Part shown: in pieces, positions 8,005 through 20,194 of the stretch | Numbering within the stretch: position 1 is the first letter of the stretch | Layout: the number at the start of each line of letters is the position of its first letter | Source of the DNA: Methanosarcina barkeri MS | GTDB lineage: Archaea > Halobacteriota > Methanosarcinia > Methanosarcinales > Methanosarcinaceae | Assembly: GCF_000970025.1 (NCBI RefSeq) | Contig: NZ_CP009528.1 | Span: 3,521,168-3,585,167, forward strand | Length of the DNA stretch: 64,000 nt | Reading direction: 5' to 3' | The notes under the pieces: model-generated | Told to the model about the DNA's origin: nothing | The model's database searches: none | The model's input: only the letters and a program-made list of their open reading frames with translations | Made by a program: the position numbers and the translations under genes

Positions 8005-8307
8005 CTGCAAACTGCGGAAGAAAGGGTAAGAGCGAGATTGATTAAGTATCTCGGCCGGGATGAAAACGGGATACGCAAGGTTGTGCTCAATCTCTTCCTG
8101 ACAGGAGACAAGTTCACCACCGGTGAAGTTTACGATTACCTGGATAAAGGAAATTTTGAGGTAAGCTACCGGGGAGTCTCGGCTATGGTCGGGCTTATGA
8201 ATACAAGGCTCGGGATCTTAAGCATAAATGTCACCGGAGATCACAACGTCTATTCCCTAAAAGAAAGTTATAAAAACATTGTTGGCTCTGTGCTTGAAAA
8301 CTACTGA
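8005..8307 (+). CDS. DUF2551 small conserved archaeal protein; probable CTG start
   Basis: The body matches the small DUF2551 family of methanogens, whose function is unknown. The pattern of a helical N-terminus, the GVSAMVGLMNTRLGIL segment and a beta hairpin hints at a winged-helix fold, but this is inference. The first usual start in the frame is TTG at 8038 (89 residues), with a weak ribosome site. A strong site GAGGTG (7992-7997) lies 7 nt before CTG 8005, and the frame is open from there, adding QTAEERVRAR and giving 100 residues. No ATG or GTG exists in this frame after the upstream stop at 7987. CTG is the preferred start. Confidence 0.7.
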   Translation: MQTAEERVRARLIKYLGRDENGIRKVVLNLFLTGDKFTTGEVYDYLDKGNFEVSYRGVSAMVGLMNTRLGILSINVTGDHNVYSLKESYKNIVGSVLENY

Positions 8308-8558
8308 GCCACTCTTCTCGCTATCTGTTTTTAGGTAACAATTTTGAAATTGCTTACTGATTCTGTTAAAGCAGCGAAAAGAATGGAGTGACTACAGGCT
8401 TTGAATCTTGCTTCGAGATACTCTAATTTACTTAAAATTCCAATCTACTTAAGATATATAAAGTTGAAAGGCTGGAGGCTTCTAAAATTTAATTCAACAA
8501 AGAGAACTGTAGTGCATGAAATTTTTACGTCTGACATAGATTCTCAGTCCAACAACCG

Positions 8559-8675
8559 ATCCCAAAACTCAAAATTACTTTTCTGAATGCCATGTCCCGA
8601 ATAATCAATCAATTTTCTGATCACAAAAATGGTTTTGAAGTTTTACTAATTTGAGGGCAAAATTGGTTTTGGGAT
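8559..8675. repeat. MITE-like element, family B copy 1
   Basis: It is bounded by ATCCCAAAAC (8559-8568) and GTTTTGGGAT (8666-8675), a perfect 10-bp inverted repeat. The interior is clearly related (roughly three quarters of bases by eye) to 44511-44625, including TGATCAC, GGTTTTGAAG-like and TTTGAGG-CAAAAT segments in the same order. It codes for nothing evident and lies upstream of the cis-prenyltransferase gene. Confidence 0.7.
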
Positions 8676-8865
8676 GGACTTGATAAATAGAATTATTAAG
8701 CAAAAGAGATATTAATATCTTGGACAAGAGAAGGTATTAAACTTTATTAAGCGAGAAATCTACGCGGATAGTTTTCAGATCTGGATATTTTCAGGAGGAA
8801 AACGCATAAAAAAATTAAATTTTATACCTAAGAGAAGGGGAATCTTTCGTGCAGGACTTCGTCTT

Positions 8866-9744
8866 TTGAAAAACCGTATCTTCAGTATATTTTATCATGA
8901 GTATGAGCGAAGACTTCAGAGAAAGATTCTGAATTCAGAAATTCCGCATCATATAGCTGTGATTATGGATGGGAACCGCAGGTATGCAGGGCAAATGGGA
9001 AAGGATTCAAGTTTCGGGCATGTAATGGGGGGAGAAGCTACAGAAAGAGTAATTGAGTGGTGTTATGAGATCGGGGTAAAGCAGCTTACTCTCTACGCTT
9101 TTTCTACAGAAAATTTTAAGCGCTCCGAAGAAGAAGTCGACGAGATCTTCAATGTTATTAACGAAAATTTACTGAAACTCTACTCTGATCCAAGAACACA
9201 CGAAAAAGAGACACAGGTTCGCGTCATAGGAGATAGGTCAAAATTACCTGCTTTTCTGAATGAATCAATTGAAAAAATAGAAAAAGCAACGAAAAATTAC
9301 GGGAAGTTTTACCTGAACGTTGCCATTGCCTATGGAGGCAGGCAGGATATCATTCAGGCAGTCCGCGATATTGCAGGCTGTATTTCCAATGGGAAACTAT
9401 CTCTTGATGAAGTGAATGAAAGCCTAATTTCAAAACATCTTTATCCGGCCCCAGGGGCCTCGGTTCCAAATGTGGATCTTGTCATCCGCACTGGAGGCGA
9501 TGAAAGGGTTTCAAATTTCCTTCCCTGGCAGGCTAACGGAAGTGACTGTGCAGCTTACTTCTGTGCTCCTTTTTGGCCAGAATTCCGAAAAATCGACCTT
9601 CTTCGCTCGGTCAGAGTATATCAGGCCAGAGAAACCGAAAAAAAGCAGGAGCAATCATATAGAGTCTCAAAGGTTGTAAATTTCCTGGAAATGGGAACTC
9701 GTGAGGAAAAAAGCGAAGAGATTGGGCAACCTCAGTCCATTTAA
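8866..9744 (+). CDS. uppS: Cis-prenyltransferase (polyprenyl diphosphate synthase, UppS type)
   Basis: The enzyme adds isopentenyl units in cis to an allylic diphosphate to make the long polyprenyl chain that becomes the lipid carrier (dolichol type) for N-glycans and surface polysaccharides. Motifs in order: IMDGNRRYA (catalytic Asp, diphosphate binding), [13 protein letters not shown], and [19 protein letters not shown] near the C-terminus with the conserved Arg/Gly cluster. With the TTG start at 8866 it has 292 residues and an N-terminal lead of normal length. That start lacks a good ribosome site. A perfect AGGAGG (about 8793) lies 7 nt before ATA 8806, and the frame is open from there. 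The product would serve the AglB and glycosyltransferase genes further along the window. Confidence 0.92.
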   Translation: MKNRIFSIFYHEYERRLQRKILNSEIPHHIAVIMDGNRRYAGQMGKDSSFGHVMGGEATERVIEWCYEIGVKQLTLYAFSTENFKRSEEEVDEIFNVINENLLKLYSDPRTHEKETQVRVIGDRSKLPAFLNESIEKIEKATKNYGKFYLNVAIAYGGRQDIIQAVRDIAGCISNGKLSLDEVNESLISKHLYPAPGASVPNVDLVIRTGGDERVSNFLPWQANGSDCAAYFCAPFWPEFRKIDLLRSVRVYQARETEKKQEQSYRVSKVVNFLEMGTREEKSEEIGQPQSI

Positions 9745-10185
9745 AAGCAAGCAATCTCTTGAAATATCAAGTAGCTGCAGCTATATAGAAAAAGTAGCAT
9801 AAAATAGTGCCATGTCAGTTAATTAACTTTTTTTTAAACAAAAGTGCGGTAACTTTAAAATGAAATGAATTTACATATTTCGGAAGTTTCCTACCTACAT
9901 TGCTTTAAAAATAGCCTGACCTGACTTATTAATTTACTAGTAAATAAATTCTCTTAGAATACCGATATATTGATATTCAGGAGACAAGTATTTAAAGTGG
10001 GGAAATTTGGCTGTACCTAATTTTTCAGTTTAAAGGCTTACAAGAAGCTTGAGAAAAATTATCATTGTATTGAGGATATCATTGTATTGAGGATATCATT
10101 GTATTGAGGACAGATTAATCTGTTCCAGAGTTGGCCATATTTAGAATGAAATTTATGGAGATAGGTTTAGATCAGGGGAGTTAGA
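9745..10185. other. Intergenic region (441 bp)
   Basis: No convincing gene. T-rich tracts near 9828-9838 could end the uppS transcript. The only other structure is the 17-bp tandem repeat listed separately. Confidence 0.5.
10061..10110. repeat. 17-bp tandem repeat, 3 copies
   Basis: Unit atcattgtattgaggat is repeated three times head to tail (10061, 10078, 10095). It lies 75 bp upstream of the small gene at 10186. Confidence 0.95.
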
Positions 10186-10464
10186 ATGGATATTATTAAC
10201 AAGTTAAATTTGCGTTCCTACAGGACTTATTTTCAGAAAGCATGGAAATCGAAACATACCAGATATGTAAATTCGGGACAAAGTCATCGTCAGTATCGTT
10301 TAAAACTACTGGAAACTGAGAAAATCAGAGATAAAAAAACTGCTATGACGTCTCTTTCAGGTTTGCAGGCAATGATGAATTTCAGAATCTTGGTCAGGGA
10401 AAACGTAGGGGTGTCCAAAATCTTTAAAGACAGAATACTTGCCTGGCAAGGAATAAAAGCCTGA
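10186..10464 (+). CDS. Small basic protein of unknown function
   Basis: This frame encodes 92 residues rich in Lys and Arg with no recognised motif, signal or membrane segment. Support for it being real: a GGGGAG ribosome site 5 nt before the ATG, and a stop only 21 bp before the start of the YyaL-type gene, as in a two-gene operon. I do not recognise it; a small nucleic-acid-binding role would fit the charge but is not shown. Confidence 0.45.
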   Translation: MDIINKLNLRSYRTYFQKAWKSKHTRYVNSGQSHRQYRLKLLETEKIRDKKTAMTSLSGLQAMMNFRILVRENVGVSKIFKDRILAWQGIKA

Positions 10465-10485
10465 AGAAAAGCCGGAGGGATTTTA

Positions 10486-12579
10486 CTGGGAGAAAATTAC
10501 AGAAAACCTAACCGTCTGATAAATGAAAAGAGCCCATATCTCCTCCAGCACGCATATAATCCTGTGGACTGGTATCCCTGGAGGGAAGAAGCTTTTGAGA
10601 AAGCCAGAAAAGAAAATAAACCTATTTTTCTATCAATTGGGTATTCCACCTGCCACTGGTGTCACGTAATGGCACATGAGTCATTTGAAGATGAAGAGAT
10701 AGCAAGACTCATGAACAGGGCTTTTGTTTGCATAAAAGTAGACCGCGAAGAACGGCCGGACATTGACAACGTTTATATGACGGTCTGCCAGATTATTCTT
10801 GGAAGAGGGGGCTGGCCTCTTAACATCATCATGACACCAAACATGAAGCCTTTTTTTGCAGGAACCTATATCCCTAAAAATTCTCGCTTTAGTCAGACAG
10901 GAATGCTTGAACTTGTGCCTCGAATAGAGGAGATCTGGAACCGGCAGCACGAAGAGGTCCTTGAGTCGGCTGATAAAATCACATCTGCTATCCAGAATAT
11001 GATCTCAGAGTCAGCAGGAGAGGGCATAGGGGAGTCAATAATGGAGGAAGCTTACGAAGAGCTACTTACTTCCTTTGATAATGAATATGGTGGCTTCGAC
11101 GGAGCTCCCAAATTTCCTACCCCACACAAAATATTCTTTTTGCTCCGATACTGGAGACGCAGTGGGAACCCTGAAGCTCTTCATATGGTTGAATATACCC
11201 TGGAAAATATGTACAGGGGAGGAATCCATGACCATCTGGGCTCAGGTTTTCACCGTTACTCTACAGATAATATGTGGATTGTCCCCCACTTTGAAAAGAT
11301 GCTATACGACCAGGCTCTTATTGCAACCGCATACACAGAAATTTATCAGGTTACCGGAAAGAAACTGTATAAGGAAGCAGCAGAAGGAATTCTTGACTAT
11401 GTGTTAAGAGATCTGAGATCTCAGGAAAGTGGATTTTATTGTGGGGAAGATGCTGATGTAGAAGGAGAGGAAGGAAAGTACTATCTCTGGACTTTAGAAG
11501 AAGTCCGAAAGGTTCTTAGTCCCGAGGAGTCGAAACTGATTACAAAGGTGTTTAATCTCAGCGAAAGAGGTAACTTTGAAGAAGAAATAAGAGGTAAAAA
11601 AACCGGAACTAATATTTTTTATATGCCTCGTCCTCTCGAATCGATTGCTGCCGAACTGAAAATTCCCACTGACGAAGTTGAGAGTCGGGTGAAAATGGCT
11701 AAAGAAAAACTTCTGTTAACCCGAAATAAACGTAAAAGACCTGCAAAAGATGACAAGATTCTAACTGATTGGAATGGACTTATGATTGCAGCTCTTGCAA
11801 AAGGTTTCCAGGCTTTTGGCGAGGAAAGATACCTGAAAGCTGCCGAAAAAGCCGCGGATTTCATTCTCATGAGACTTTACAGTCCAGATGGACGATTGCT
11901 TCATAGATATCGAGACGGAAAATCAGGTATTTCCGGAACTGCCGACGACTACGCATTTCTGATCCACGGACTCCTGGAGCTTTACGAGGCAGAATTTAAA
12001 CTGGACTATCTTAAAGCAGCCCTTTGCCTCAACAGAGAATTTCTTAATCACTTCTGGGATCCCGCTCAGGGAGGATTCTTCTTTACTGCTGACGACAGCG
12101 AGTCACTTATTTTCAGGAAAAAAGAGTTTGCGGATGCAGCCATACCTTCAGGAAATTCTGTTGAGATGCTAAATCTTCTTAGACTTTCCAGAATAACTGC
12201 AGATTCCGAGCTGGAAGATAAAGCTCAAGGGTTGGAGCGTGCTTTTTCAAAACTCATCAGAAAAATACCTTCAGGATATACGCAGTTCTTATCAGCTCTT
12301 GATTTTGGTCTGGGTCCAGCTTATCAAGTGGTAATTGCCGGAAAGCATGAATCCCCGGACGCTGGACAGATGCTCGAAGAACTCTGGACGTACTTCATTC
12401 CTAATAAAGTGCTGATTTTCAGACCTGAAGGAAAGGATCCTGAAATTACAAAGCTGGCAAAATATACGGAAGAACAGGTTCCTATAGATGGAAAAGCTAC
12501 TGCGTACGTCTGCCAGAACTTTCAATGTCAACTTCCTACTACTGAGGTTAACGAGATGTTAAGAATGTTAAACGTATGA
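10486..12579 (+). CDS. YyaL/DUF255 thioredoxin-domain protein (SSP411 family); probable CTG start
   Basis: The family has an N-terminal thioredoxin-like domain and a C-terminal alpha/alpha-barrel domain; its role is unknown. Here the hallmark [19 protein letters not shown] is followed by [23 protein letters not shown] with its CHWCH redox-like motif, and later [12 protein letters not shown] and [10 protein letters not shown]. The first usual start, GTG 10564, falls inside the conserved N-terminal motif and would delete [13 protein letters not shown] 10486 is in frame, 6 nt after a strong GGAGGG site (10474-10479), and yields 697 residues, the normal family length. CTG is therefore the best start. 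Overlap in frame with the upstream small gene is none; spacing suggests one operon. Confidence 0.88.
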   Translation: MGENYRKPNRLINEKSPYLLQHAYNPVDWYPWREEAFEKARKENKPIFLSIGYSTCHWCHVMAHESFEDEEIARLMNRAFVCIKVDREERPDIDNVYMTVCQIILGRGGWPLNIIMTPNMKPFFAGTYIPKNSRFSQTGMLELVPRIEEIWNRQHEEVLESADKITSAIQNMISESAGEGIGESIMEEAYEELLTSFDNEYGGFDGAPKFPTPHKIFFLLRYWRRSGNPEALHMVEYTLENMYRGGIHDHLGSGFHRYSTDNMWIVPHFEKMLYDQALIATAYTEIYQVTGKKLYKEAAEGILDYVLRDLRSQESGFYCGEDADVEGEEGKYYLWTLEEVRKVLSPEESKLITKVFNLSERGNFEEEIRGKKTGTNIFYMPRPLESIAAELKIPTDEVESRVKMAKEKLLLTRNKRKRPAKDDKILTDWNGLMIAALAKGFQAFGEERYLKAAEKAADFILMRLYSPDGRLLHRYRDGKSGISGTADDYAFLIHGLLELYEAEFKLDYLKAALCLNREFLNHFWDPAQGGFFFTADDSESLIFRKKEFADAAIPSGNSVEMLNLLRLSRITADSELEDKAQGLERAFSKLIRKIPSGYTQFLSALDFGLGPAYQVVIAGKHESPDAGQMLEELWTYFIPNKVLIFRPEGKDPEITKLAKYTEEQVPIDGKATAYVCQNFQCQLPTTEVNEMLRMLNV

Positions 12580-12641
12580 CTGCAATTGAAACTGAAGGCT
12601 TTAGTCAAATGAGTTATTAAATTAGAGTGGAGAGATGGAAA

Positions 12642-12872
12642 TTGAAAGAATACACACTTGAAGAACTTGCAGAGTATAACGGTAAAAATGGCAAGATTTA
12701 TGTTGCCTATCAGGGCCAGGTCTATGATGTTTCAGACAGCTATTTATGGGAAAGTGGCACACACCAGGGACTTCATGATGCAGGAAAAGACCTTACTGAA
12801 GAAATGGACGAGGCACCTCATGGGCCTGAAATGTTTAAGGACTTTCCTGTTATTGGGACTTTGAAAGAATAA
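12642..12872 (+). CDS. Cytochrome b5-like heme/steroid-binding domain protein
   Basis: The 76-residue protein is a single cytochrome-b5-fold domain: YTLEELAEYNGKNGKIYVAY, then GQVYDVSDSYLW and GTHQGLHDAGKDLTEEMDEA, ending PVIGTL. This matches the short prokaryotic family predicted to bind heme or steroid-like ligands; the usual first axial-ligand HPGG motif is replaced by GTHQGLHDAG, so heme binding is uncertain. TTG 12642 is chosen because GGAGAG lies 7 nt upstream; GTG 12627 would add five residues and overlap that site. It follows the YyaL-type gene by about 60 bp on the same strand. Confidence 0.8.
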   Translation: MKEYTLEELAEYNGKNGKIYVAYQGQVYDVSDSYLWESGTHQGLHDAGKDLTEEMDEAPHGPEMFKDFPVIGTLKE

Positions 12873-13070
12873 AATGGTTTGGGCTAACATCTCTGGATTG
12901 GAAATATGTTGTTGAGTCTTTTTCCCGAAAGGTATAAACTGACGTATCGGAAAGGTATAAAACTGGCGTATCATGAAGATTTAGACTGGTGTATTATGTA
13001 AAAAATGTTTTTTCAAATAATTTTTAAAGGTTGCATTAAGTATAATTGATATAAATCCATTCTGTTCTCC

Positions 13071-13619
13071 ATGTTAATAGGACTCACCGGTACGCCAGGG
13101 ACTGGAAAAACCTCGGCAAGTAAGTTTCTTGAAAGAAAAAGGCACTGGAAAGTAATCCATCTTAACGAAATGATCAAAGAAGAGCATCTTTACACTGAGA
13201 TCGATGAGAAGAGAGATGCGGTTATTGCGGATATGGAACTTGTCAGGCAGCGTCTTGAGAAGATTATTGGTGGAAAGGAAAACGAGGTAATAATTCTTGA
13301 GAGTCATCTTGCTCATTACATCGCAGACATCGTGATTATACTCAGGGTATACCCTCCTGAATTGGAAATGAGGCTGAAAGCACGCGGCTATTCGGAAGAG
13401 AAAATAAGAGAAAATATTGAGGCCGAAGCTCTCGATGTAATCCTGGTTGAAGCCTTTGAATGGTGTAAGAAAGTTTTTGAGATAAACACGACAGGAAAGA
13501 GCATTGAAGAGACAGAACAGCACATAGAAAAAATAATGGATCATATTTTAAGCGGCAGTGAAGAAGAGTTGTCGGAATATAAACCCGGATCAATTGATTG
13601 GATTGATCTTGTTCCATAA
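13071..13619 (+). CDS. AK6/Fap7-type adenylate kinase
   Basis: The protein starts with a Walker A loop GTPGTGKTSASKFL at residues 7-20, followed by a small NMP-binding region and the segment RVYPPELEMRLKARGYSEEKIREN, a typical lid for the AK6/hCINAP group. At 182 residues it matches archaeal AK6 homologues. These phosphorylate (d)AMP with ATP and, by analogy with Fap7, may act in 30S ribosome maturation with protein uS11. The ATG at 13071 is the only sensible start because the P-loop begins six residues later. It is followed by a stem-loop at 13661 that may be its terminator. Confidence 0.88.
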   Translation: MLIGLTGTPGTGKTSASKFLERKRHWKVIHLNEMIKEEHLYTEIDEKRDAVIADMELVRQRLEKIIGGKENEVIILESHLAHYIADIVIILRVYPPELEMRLKARGYSEEKIRENIEAEALDVILVEAFEWCKKVFEINTTGKSIEETEQHIEKIMDHILSGSEEELSEYKPGSIDWIDLVP

Positions 13620-13660
13620 CTATTGTGAATTAAAAAGGTAAGGAAATTGGTAAGGGATAT

Positions 13661-13675
13661 GGGGATTGAATCCCC
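13661..13675. terminator. Possible stem-loop terminator after the AK6 gene
   Basis: The sequence ggggattgaatcccc forms a perfect 6-bp stem with a 3-nt loop and is followed by aacttccttttccctt, which is pyrimidine rich. It lies between two convergent genes and could serve either. Confidence 0.4.
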
Positions 13676-13743
13676 GGAAAAAACTTCCTTTTCCCTTAAA
13701 TTACTGCATTACAACAGTCAGGAAAACTGCCTGAGGGCATTTT

Positions 13744-14151
13744 TTAGCAGGTAGCACATTTGAGTTTCAGTGTAACGGTTGCACAATCTTTTCTTCCATC
13801 CTTACCTTTTACACAGTAGTTGAAAGTGTCCGTGCAAGAACATTTTTTATAACAACATGTTGATGGTGCTTTGTAGCAGAATTTACCGTTACTATACATT
13901 GTCACTTTACCACCCAGTTTGGTAGTAATAGTCTTTGTAGTTATAACTTTAAGGTTACATCCTTTGTCGTTTTTCAGTACAGTGTTTAAGCAATAAGTAA
14001 CTTTGGGACATTTTTTGAGGTTAATACTATACGAATCATTTCTCGCATCTGTTTTTGTTTTACAACTGTTACTGCATGCTGCTCCTGTCATTGACATGAC
14101 AAAAAAGACTAATGTGAAAATACATATTGTCTTAAATACAATCTTTCGCAT
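13744..14151 (-). CDS. Secreted cysteine-rich protein with cadherin/Ig-like (VCBS-type) repeat
   Basis: The start ATG 14151 (MRKIVFKTIC) has GGAGG 7 nt upstream; the frame is open nine codons further. A signal peptide with a hydrophobic core (IFTLVFFVMSMTGAA) ends near residue 25. The remaining 110 or so residues hold 14 cysteines. The C-terminal half follows the consensus of bacterial cadherin-like/Ig repeats: GGKVTMYSNGKFCYKAPS, then DTFNYCVKGKDG and ATVTLKL. Such domains are usually cysteine-free and occur in arrays, so a single heavily cysteine-loaded copy is unusual. It is presumably a disulfide-rich or metal-binding surface protein; function is not known. Confidence 0.7.
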   Translation of the reverse strand: MRKIVFKTICIFTLVFFVMSMTGAACSNSCKTKTDARNDSYSINLKKCPKVTYCLNTVLKNDKGCNLKVITTKTITTKLGGKVTMYSNGKFCYKAPSTCCYKKCSCTDTFNYCVKGKDGRKDCATVTLKLKCATC

Positions 14152-14688
14152 TTTATACCCTCCATAGTATACACTCAATCATAAAAATTTCCAAAATTAT
14201 TGGTTTTTAAATCCGATTTTCATGGCAATGAAAATATACTCTTCCGGATTAAAACCCCCGATTTATCAGGGAGATATATTTTCATATGATTGAATGATCT
14301 TTCTACGTTATTTCTTAACAAACAGTTAAAAAATAAACTATTTGTTTTATGCTTTTATTTAACTCTTACTTCTTCGAAAATATAGATGCTCTTCAATGTG
14401 CTCAGTAATAGCATCAATTGCAGTAATTAACCTTATATGCCAAATTAAGGTTAAAAGTTGAGATGCAGTATTACAAAACACATCGAAAGCGATCCGATGT
14501 CAGTATGAAAAAGTATTAAGAGTTTACAATTAGAAATAGCTATTCCTTTTATTAAAAATTATCTCTTTAGTTTACATTTGATTGTTGACTGTGTGAACTT
14601 ATTAAAAAAATTAAAATTGTGGAAGAAAGTATTAATTAATACATAAATAGAGACAAACAATCGTGTGTAATCATACGAGTAACCATTC
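14152..14688. other. Intergenic region (537 bp)
   Basis: No gene is seen. It contains an 11-bp perfect inverted repeat, ATGAAAATATA at 14228-14238 and its complement at 14275-14285, about 80 to 135 bp upstream of the cysteine-rich gene. The rest is very AT-rich. Confidence 0.5.
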
Positions 14689-15237
<549 letters not shown>

Positions 15238-15266
15238 TTATTATTTATTCTTGATATATTCTAATT

Positions 15267-16307
15267 TCATACAGTTTCGTCGCGGATTCCCGTCTCAAAG
15301 CTGAACTCTTTGCAGACCTCTTTGAAATGTTCAGCATTATTTTTACGCTTCATATCAATAAGCTTTCTTACAAGCTCAAGGCCAGGCTTGGGATCTTCCA
15401 TAATCTCCATTTCTTCGTGGACCATATCGAAGTATTCTTCTCCGACATCTGTCCTTATAAAGACCGAGTTCCATCCATCCGGAGCACCAACCGAGCCCAC
15501 AGAAATGTCGGCAAAAACTGAAGTGTAATCACAGCAGTGATGGCAGGGGTTTCTGGAATATTTGGCTACGTCCTTGATAGGCACGGAGTGAACCTCACCT
15601 TCACTGGTGTAGACCCAGAATTTACCTTTAGTGAACTCCATCTTCCTGACGTCTTCGATCTTGACTTTCATAATCTCCGGGATTATTTTATCAAGCATTA
15701 CATCATGATAAAAACTTTCCATACATAGTAGTCCGATGATAAGCACAATTTTCTCGCTTACATTTTCCCTGATCAGGCGCGCAGAATGAGCCTGGCAGGG
15801 TACCCCGACAACTGCAATCCGATCATATTTTTCGAATGCCTCCCGGAGGGCTGCAACAACTGGGTCAGAAGTATACTTGGTTCCTCTTACCTTCTCAACA
15901 TCTTCAGCACTTGTCAATAAAACGACTTTTGGTTCCCATTTTTCGTTTTGAGTGATTCCTACTGCGCAGTCGATTTTGTCCTGCTTGAAAAGAGATTTAA
16001 GGATGCCACTGGTAACTCCTCCATCCTGGCTGCCAGCATTTTCCCTGGATCTTGCGGCAAAAAAATTGCGCACATTTGCAAGCTCGTTCTCAATAAAGCC
16101 GTCTACTACTGGACAGATTCTGCTGCAGGTTAAGCAACCTTCACAGACCAGATACCCAGCTCCTTTCTCATACAGGCTCAGATCGTTTGGATCACGGATT
16201 TCTGCCGCCTTCTTTACAGTTACAGCTCCTATAGGACATACGGCCTCGCATGCTCCACAGGCTGCGCATACGTCATGTTCAATGACTTCTGCAATCTTTG
16301 GTGGCAA
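15267..16307 (-). CDS. fpoF: F420H2 dehydrogenase subunit FpoF (FrhB/FdhB family)
   Basis: This is the F420H2-oxidising input subunit that passes electrons through FAD and two [4Fe-4S] clusters to the Fpo complex (or to ferredoxin when soluble). N-terminal clusters are CAACGACEAVCP and CEGCLTCSRICP. The FrhB-type core follows with KVRGTKYTSDPVV and GVPCQAHSARL. At 346 residues it matches FpoF of Methanosarcina. The gene directly follows mer, an arrangement I recall for fpoF in this genus, where it is separate from the main fpo operon. A general F420-reducing beta-subunit paralogue is the alternative, but the mer neighbour favours FpoF. Confidence 0.88.
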   Translation of the reverse strand: MPPKIAEVIEHDVCAACGACEAVCPIGAVTVKKAAEIRDPNDLSLYEKGAGYLVCEGCLTCSRICPVVDGFIENELANVRNFFAARSRENAGSQDGGVTSGILKSLFKQDKIDCAVGITQNEKWEPKVVLLTSAEDVEKVRGTKYTSDPVVAALREAFEKYDRIAVVGVPCQAHSARLIRENVSEKIVLIIGLLCMESFYHDVMLDKIIPEIMKVKIEDVRKMEFTKGKFWVYTSEGEVHSVPIKDVAKYSRNPCHHCCDYTSVFADISVGSVGAPDGWNSVFIRTDVGEEYFDMVHEEMEIMEDPKPGLELVRKLIDMKRKNNAEHFKEVCKEFSFETGIRDETV

Positions 16308-16423
16308 TTAGTTACCTCCAACACCTTGATATACTTGCCTTGCCGGCAAGACGTTTTTTAAAAACAAAATAAAAAAATTAAAAAATTAATAAAATTAAAA
16401 AATTTATGCAGAATGTAATAAAC

Positions 16424-18433
<2,010 letters not shown>

Positions 18434-19342
18434 TCAACAGTTCAACACACAGATACTGCCAGAATCAGACCACACTATAACATTGCCGGATATAGCTGGG
18501 GTTTGTGCAGTATTGTCAGATGTCAACTGTTTACTCTTTCCGGTATACGTATTGTATATGTATAAATCACCTGAATCTATATTTGCAAGGTTGTCATGCT
18601 TCAAGTACACAATCTTCTTGCCACTTATGCCAGTTGAACCTCCAGTATCATAACCAGTTTTGTCATCCCCTGTTGTGACTTCGGTTTGTTGTCCGGTAAT
18701 AATATCATACATGCGGATATTACCCAGTCGGTTATAGAAATCCGACCATATCACTTTGTCGCCATAAATATGTGAAAACATGTTATCACCATACTGACTG
18801 ACATCTATTGCTTTTTTAGTAGTAATGTCATATACATAAATTTGCGGCGTGTCCTCGGTAGAATAAGAGTCATAAGAGATCCTGTTAGCATAGATATCAG
18901 GATTGTTTCCAGCTGCGATTTTAATCTGCATGGATGTAGATATGTCACGCATGTAAACACAGGAATCTGCGCTCCATACTATCCTGCTGTCGCAAATAGC
19001 AGGAATACTACTGTTGTCTACATCTTTTGTGACGTGAGATCTCGACCTGGTTTTTATATCATATACAGTAAGTCTGGGGACTCCACTGCTCTCGTCATGC
19101 CAAACTAACTTATTGCCTGAAATCGCTGGATAAGATGCTGCGGAAGAGTTAACTGTAGTTTCTTTTTTGGTTTTCAGGTCATAAATGTAAATAACACCAT
19201 TACTTGTCCACACTACTTTACCATCATCGATAGCGGGCTCAGCCCCACTGCCAATTTTTGTATATTGTTCAGCTGAAGCCACTGTCGATATCAAAATAAA
19301 AAATACAAGAACTAATGATACTGAAAATAATTTCCTTTTCAC
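18434..19342 (-). CDS. Secreted TolB-like beta-propeller surface protein
   Basis: A signal peptide (MKRKLFSVSLVLVFFILIS, cleavage near SAEQ) is followed by about six repeats of the type PAISGNKLVWHD...VYDIKT, with the regular spacing of PAI/ADI, a G/DxxVVW strand and an IYIYDLKT strand. This fits a TolB/WD40-like beta-propeller of the kind abundant on Methanosarcina cell surfaces. All 302 residues are accounted for by signal and propeller; there is no membrane anchor or other domain. It probably acts in cell-surface protein or polysaccharide interactions; no ligand can be named. Confidence 0.82.
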   Translation of the reverse strand: MKRKLFSVSLVLVFFILISTVASAEQYTKIGSGAEPAIDDGKVVWTSNGVIYIYDLKTKKETTVNSSAASYPAISGNKLVWHDESSGVPRLTVYDIKTRSRSHVTKDVDNSSIPAICDSRIVWSADSCVYMRDISTSMQIKIAAGNNPDIYANRISYDSYSTEDTPQIYVYDITTKKAIDVSQYGDNMFSHIYGDKVIWSDFYNRLGNIRMYDIITGQQTEVTTGDDKTGYDTGGSTGISGKKIVYLKHDNLANIDSGDLYIYNTYTGKSKQLTSDNTAQTPAISGNVIVWSDSGSICVLNC

Positions 19343-20082
19343 TTTTACTCCACCGTATGCCGTTAGTAAAACCCCAAGCTATTCTAACTTTATTATAACA
19401 GCACAATCCATACGATTTTAATATATATTTGATAATTTGATATATGTTGACTTATAATATTAATTATTATATAAACAGAAGCATTCCGCAATATATAATT
19501 ATAGAAGTAAAATATATTCTAATTTAATTTACATATCAATGTTCATTGGATTTTACTACCTTTTTATTTTAGGAACAGAGGATAAGAAAATCTGGGACTT
19601 TTCTGACCAGGCTCTTACACATAGTGCCAGACGAGAAGGAATTAAACTTCTAGTATATTACACATTTTTGATGAATATGGTATAAAAACAAAGCAATAAA
19701 CCAGAGATATAAGACCAGAAACACTAAAAATATTGTAAAACACTTATAGGACTTATAAATTTATTTGATATAATACCAAAAATATTTTATAATAAGATCA
19801 CATAACCACGTGTGTCAGCTCAGAAATTCAATAATGATGAATCAGACCTTTTTAAAAAGGAGAGTTGATCTGGCTAAAGGCCGTATTAGATAAATAAATG
19901 ATATTGACCAGAAGACTACTATCCTGTGGTCAGTAGCAGTTTTGATTTGTAGAAGCAAAAACTTCTAGTTTCCGGCCACCTCCAGTGACTAATCCATATA
20001 CGTTATTGGAGAGTGGATACTCTGTGTGCAACGTGTCCGCCCCGCTAAATAGCAGAGAACCGAATTGGATAGGTTCAAAAAA

Positions 20083-20100
20083 TATTACGCAGACGTAATA
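20083..20100. promoter_or_regulatory. Palindromic site 1, TATTACG-N4-CGTAATA
   Basis: Arms TATTACG (20083-20089) and CGTAATA (20094-20100) are a perfect 7-bp dyad with a 4-bp spacer. The same arms and spacer length recur 112 bp downstream. It looks like an operator for a dimeric regulator of the beta-helix gene at 20307. Confidence 0.6.
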
Positions 20101-20194
20101 GGAATCTAAATACCCGTATAGATCCGACCTGATCAGAAAATTCCATTCAAGAAGTCAAAATCCCTAATTGATTAGATTAGTTCGGAAAAGTAAG

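Noticed and set aside
8401-8586. 61-residue plus-strand frame before uppS
   Set aside because: No ribosome site, runs into the MITE-like element, and composition is not protein-like.
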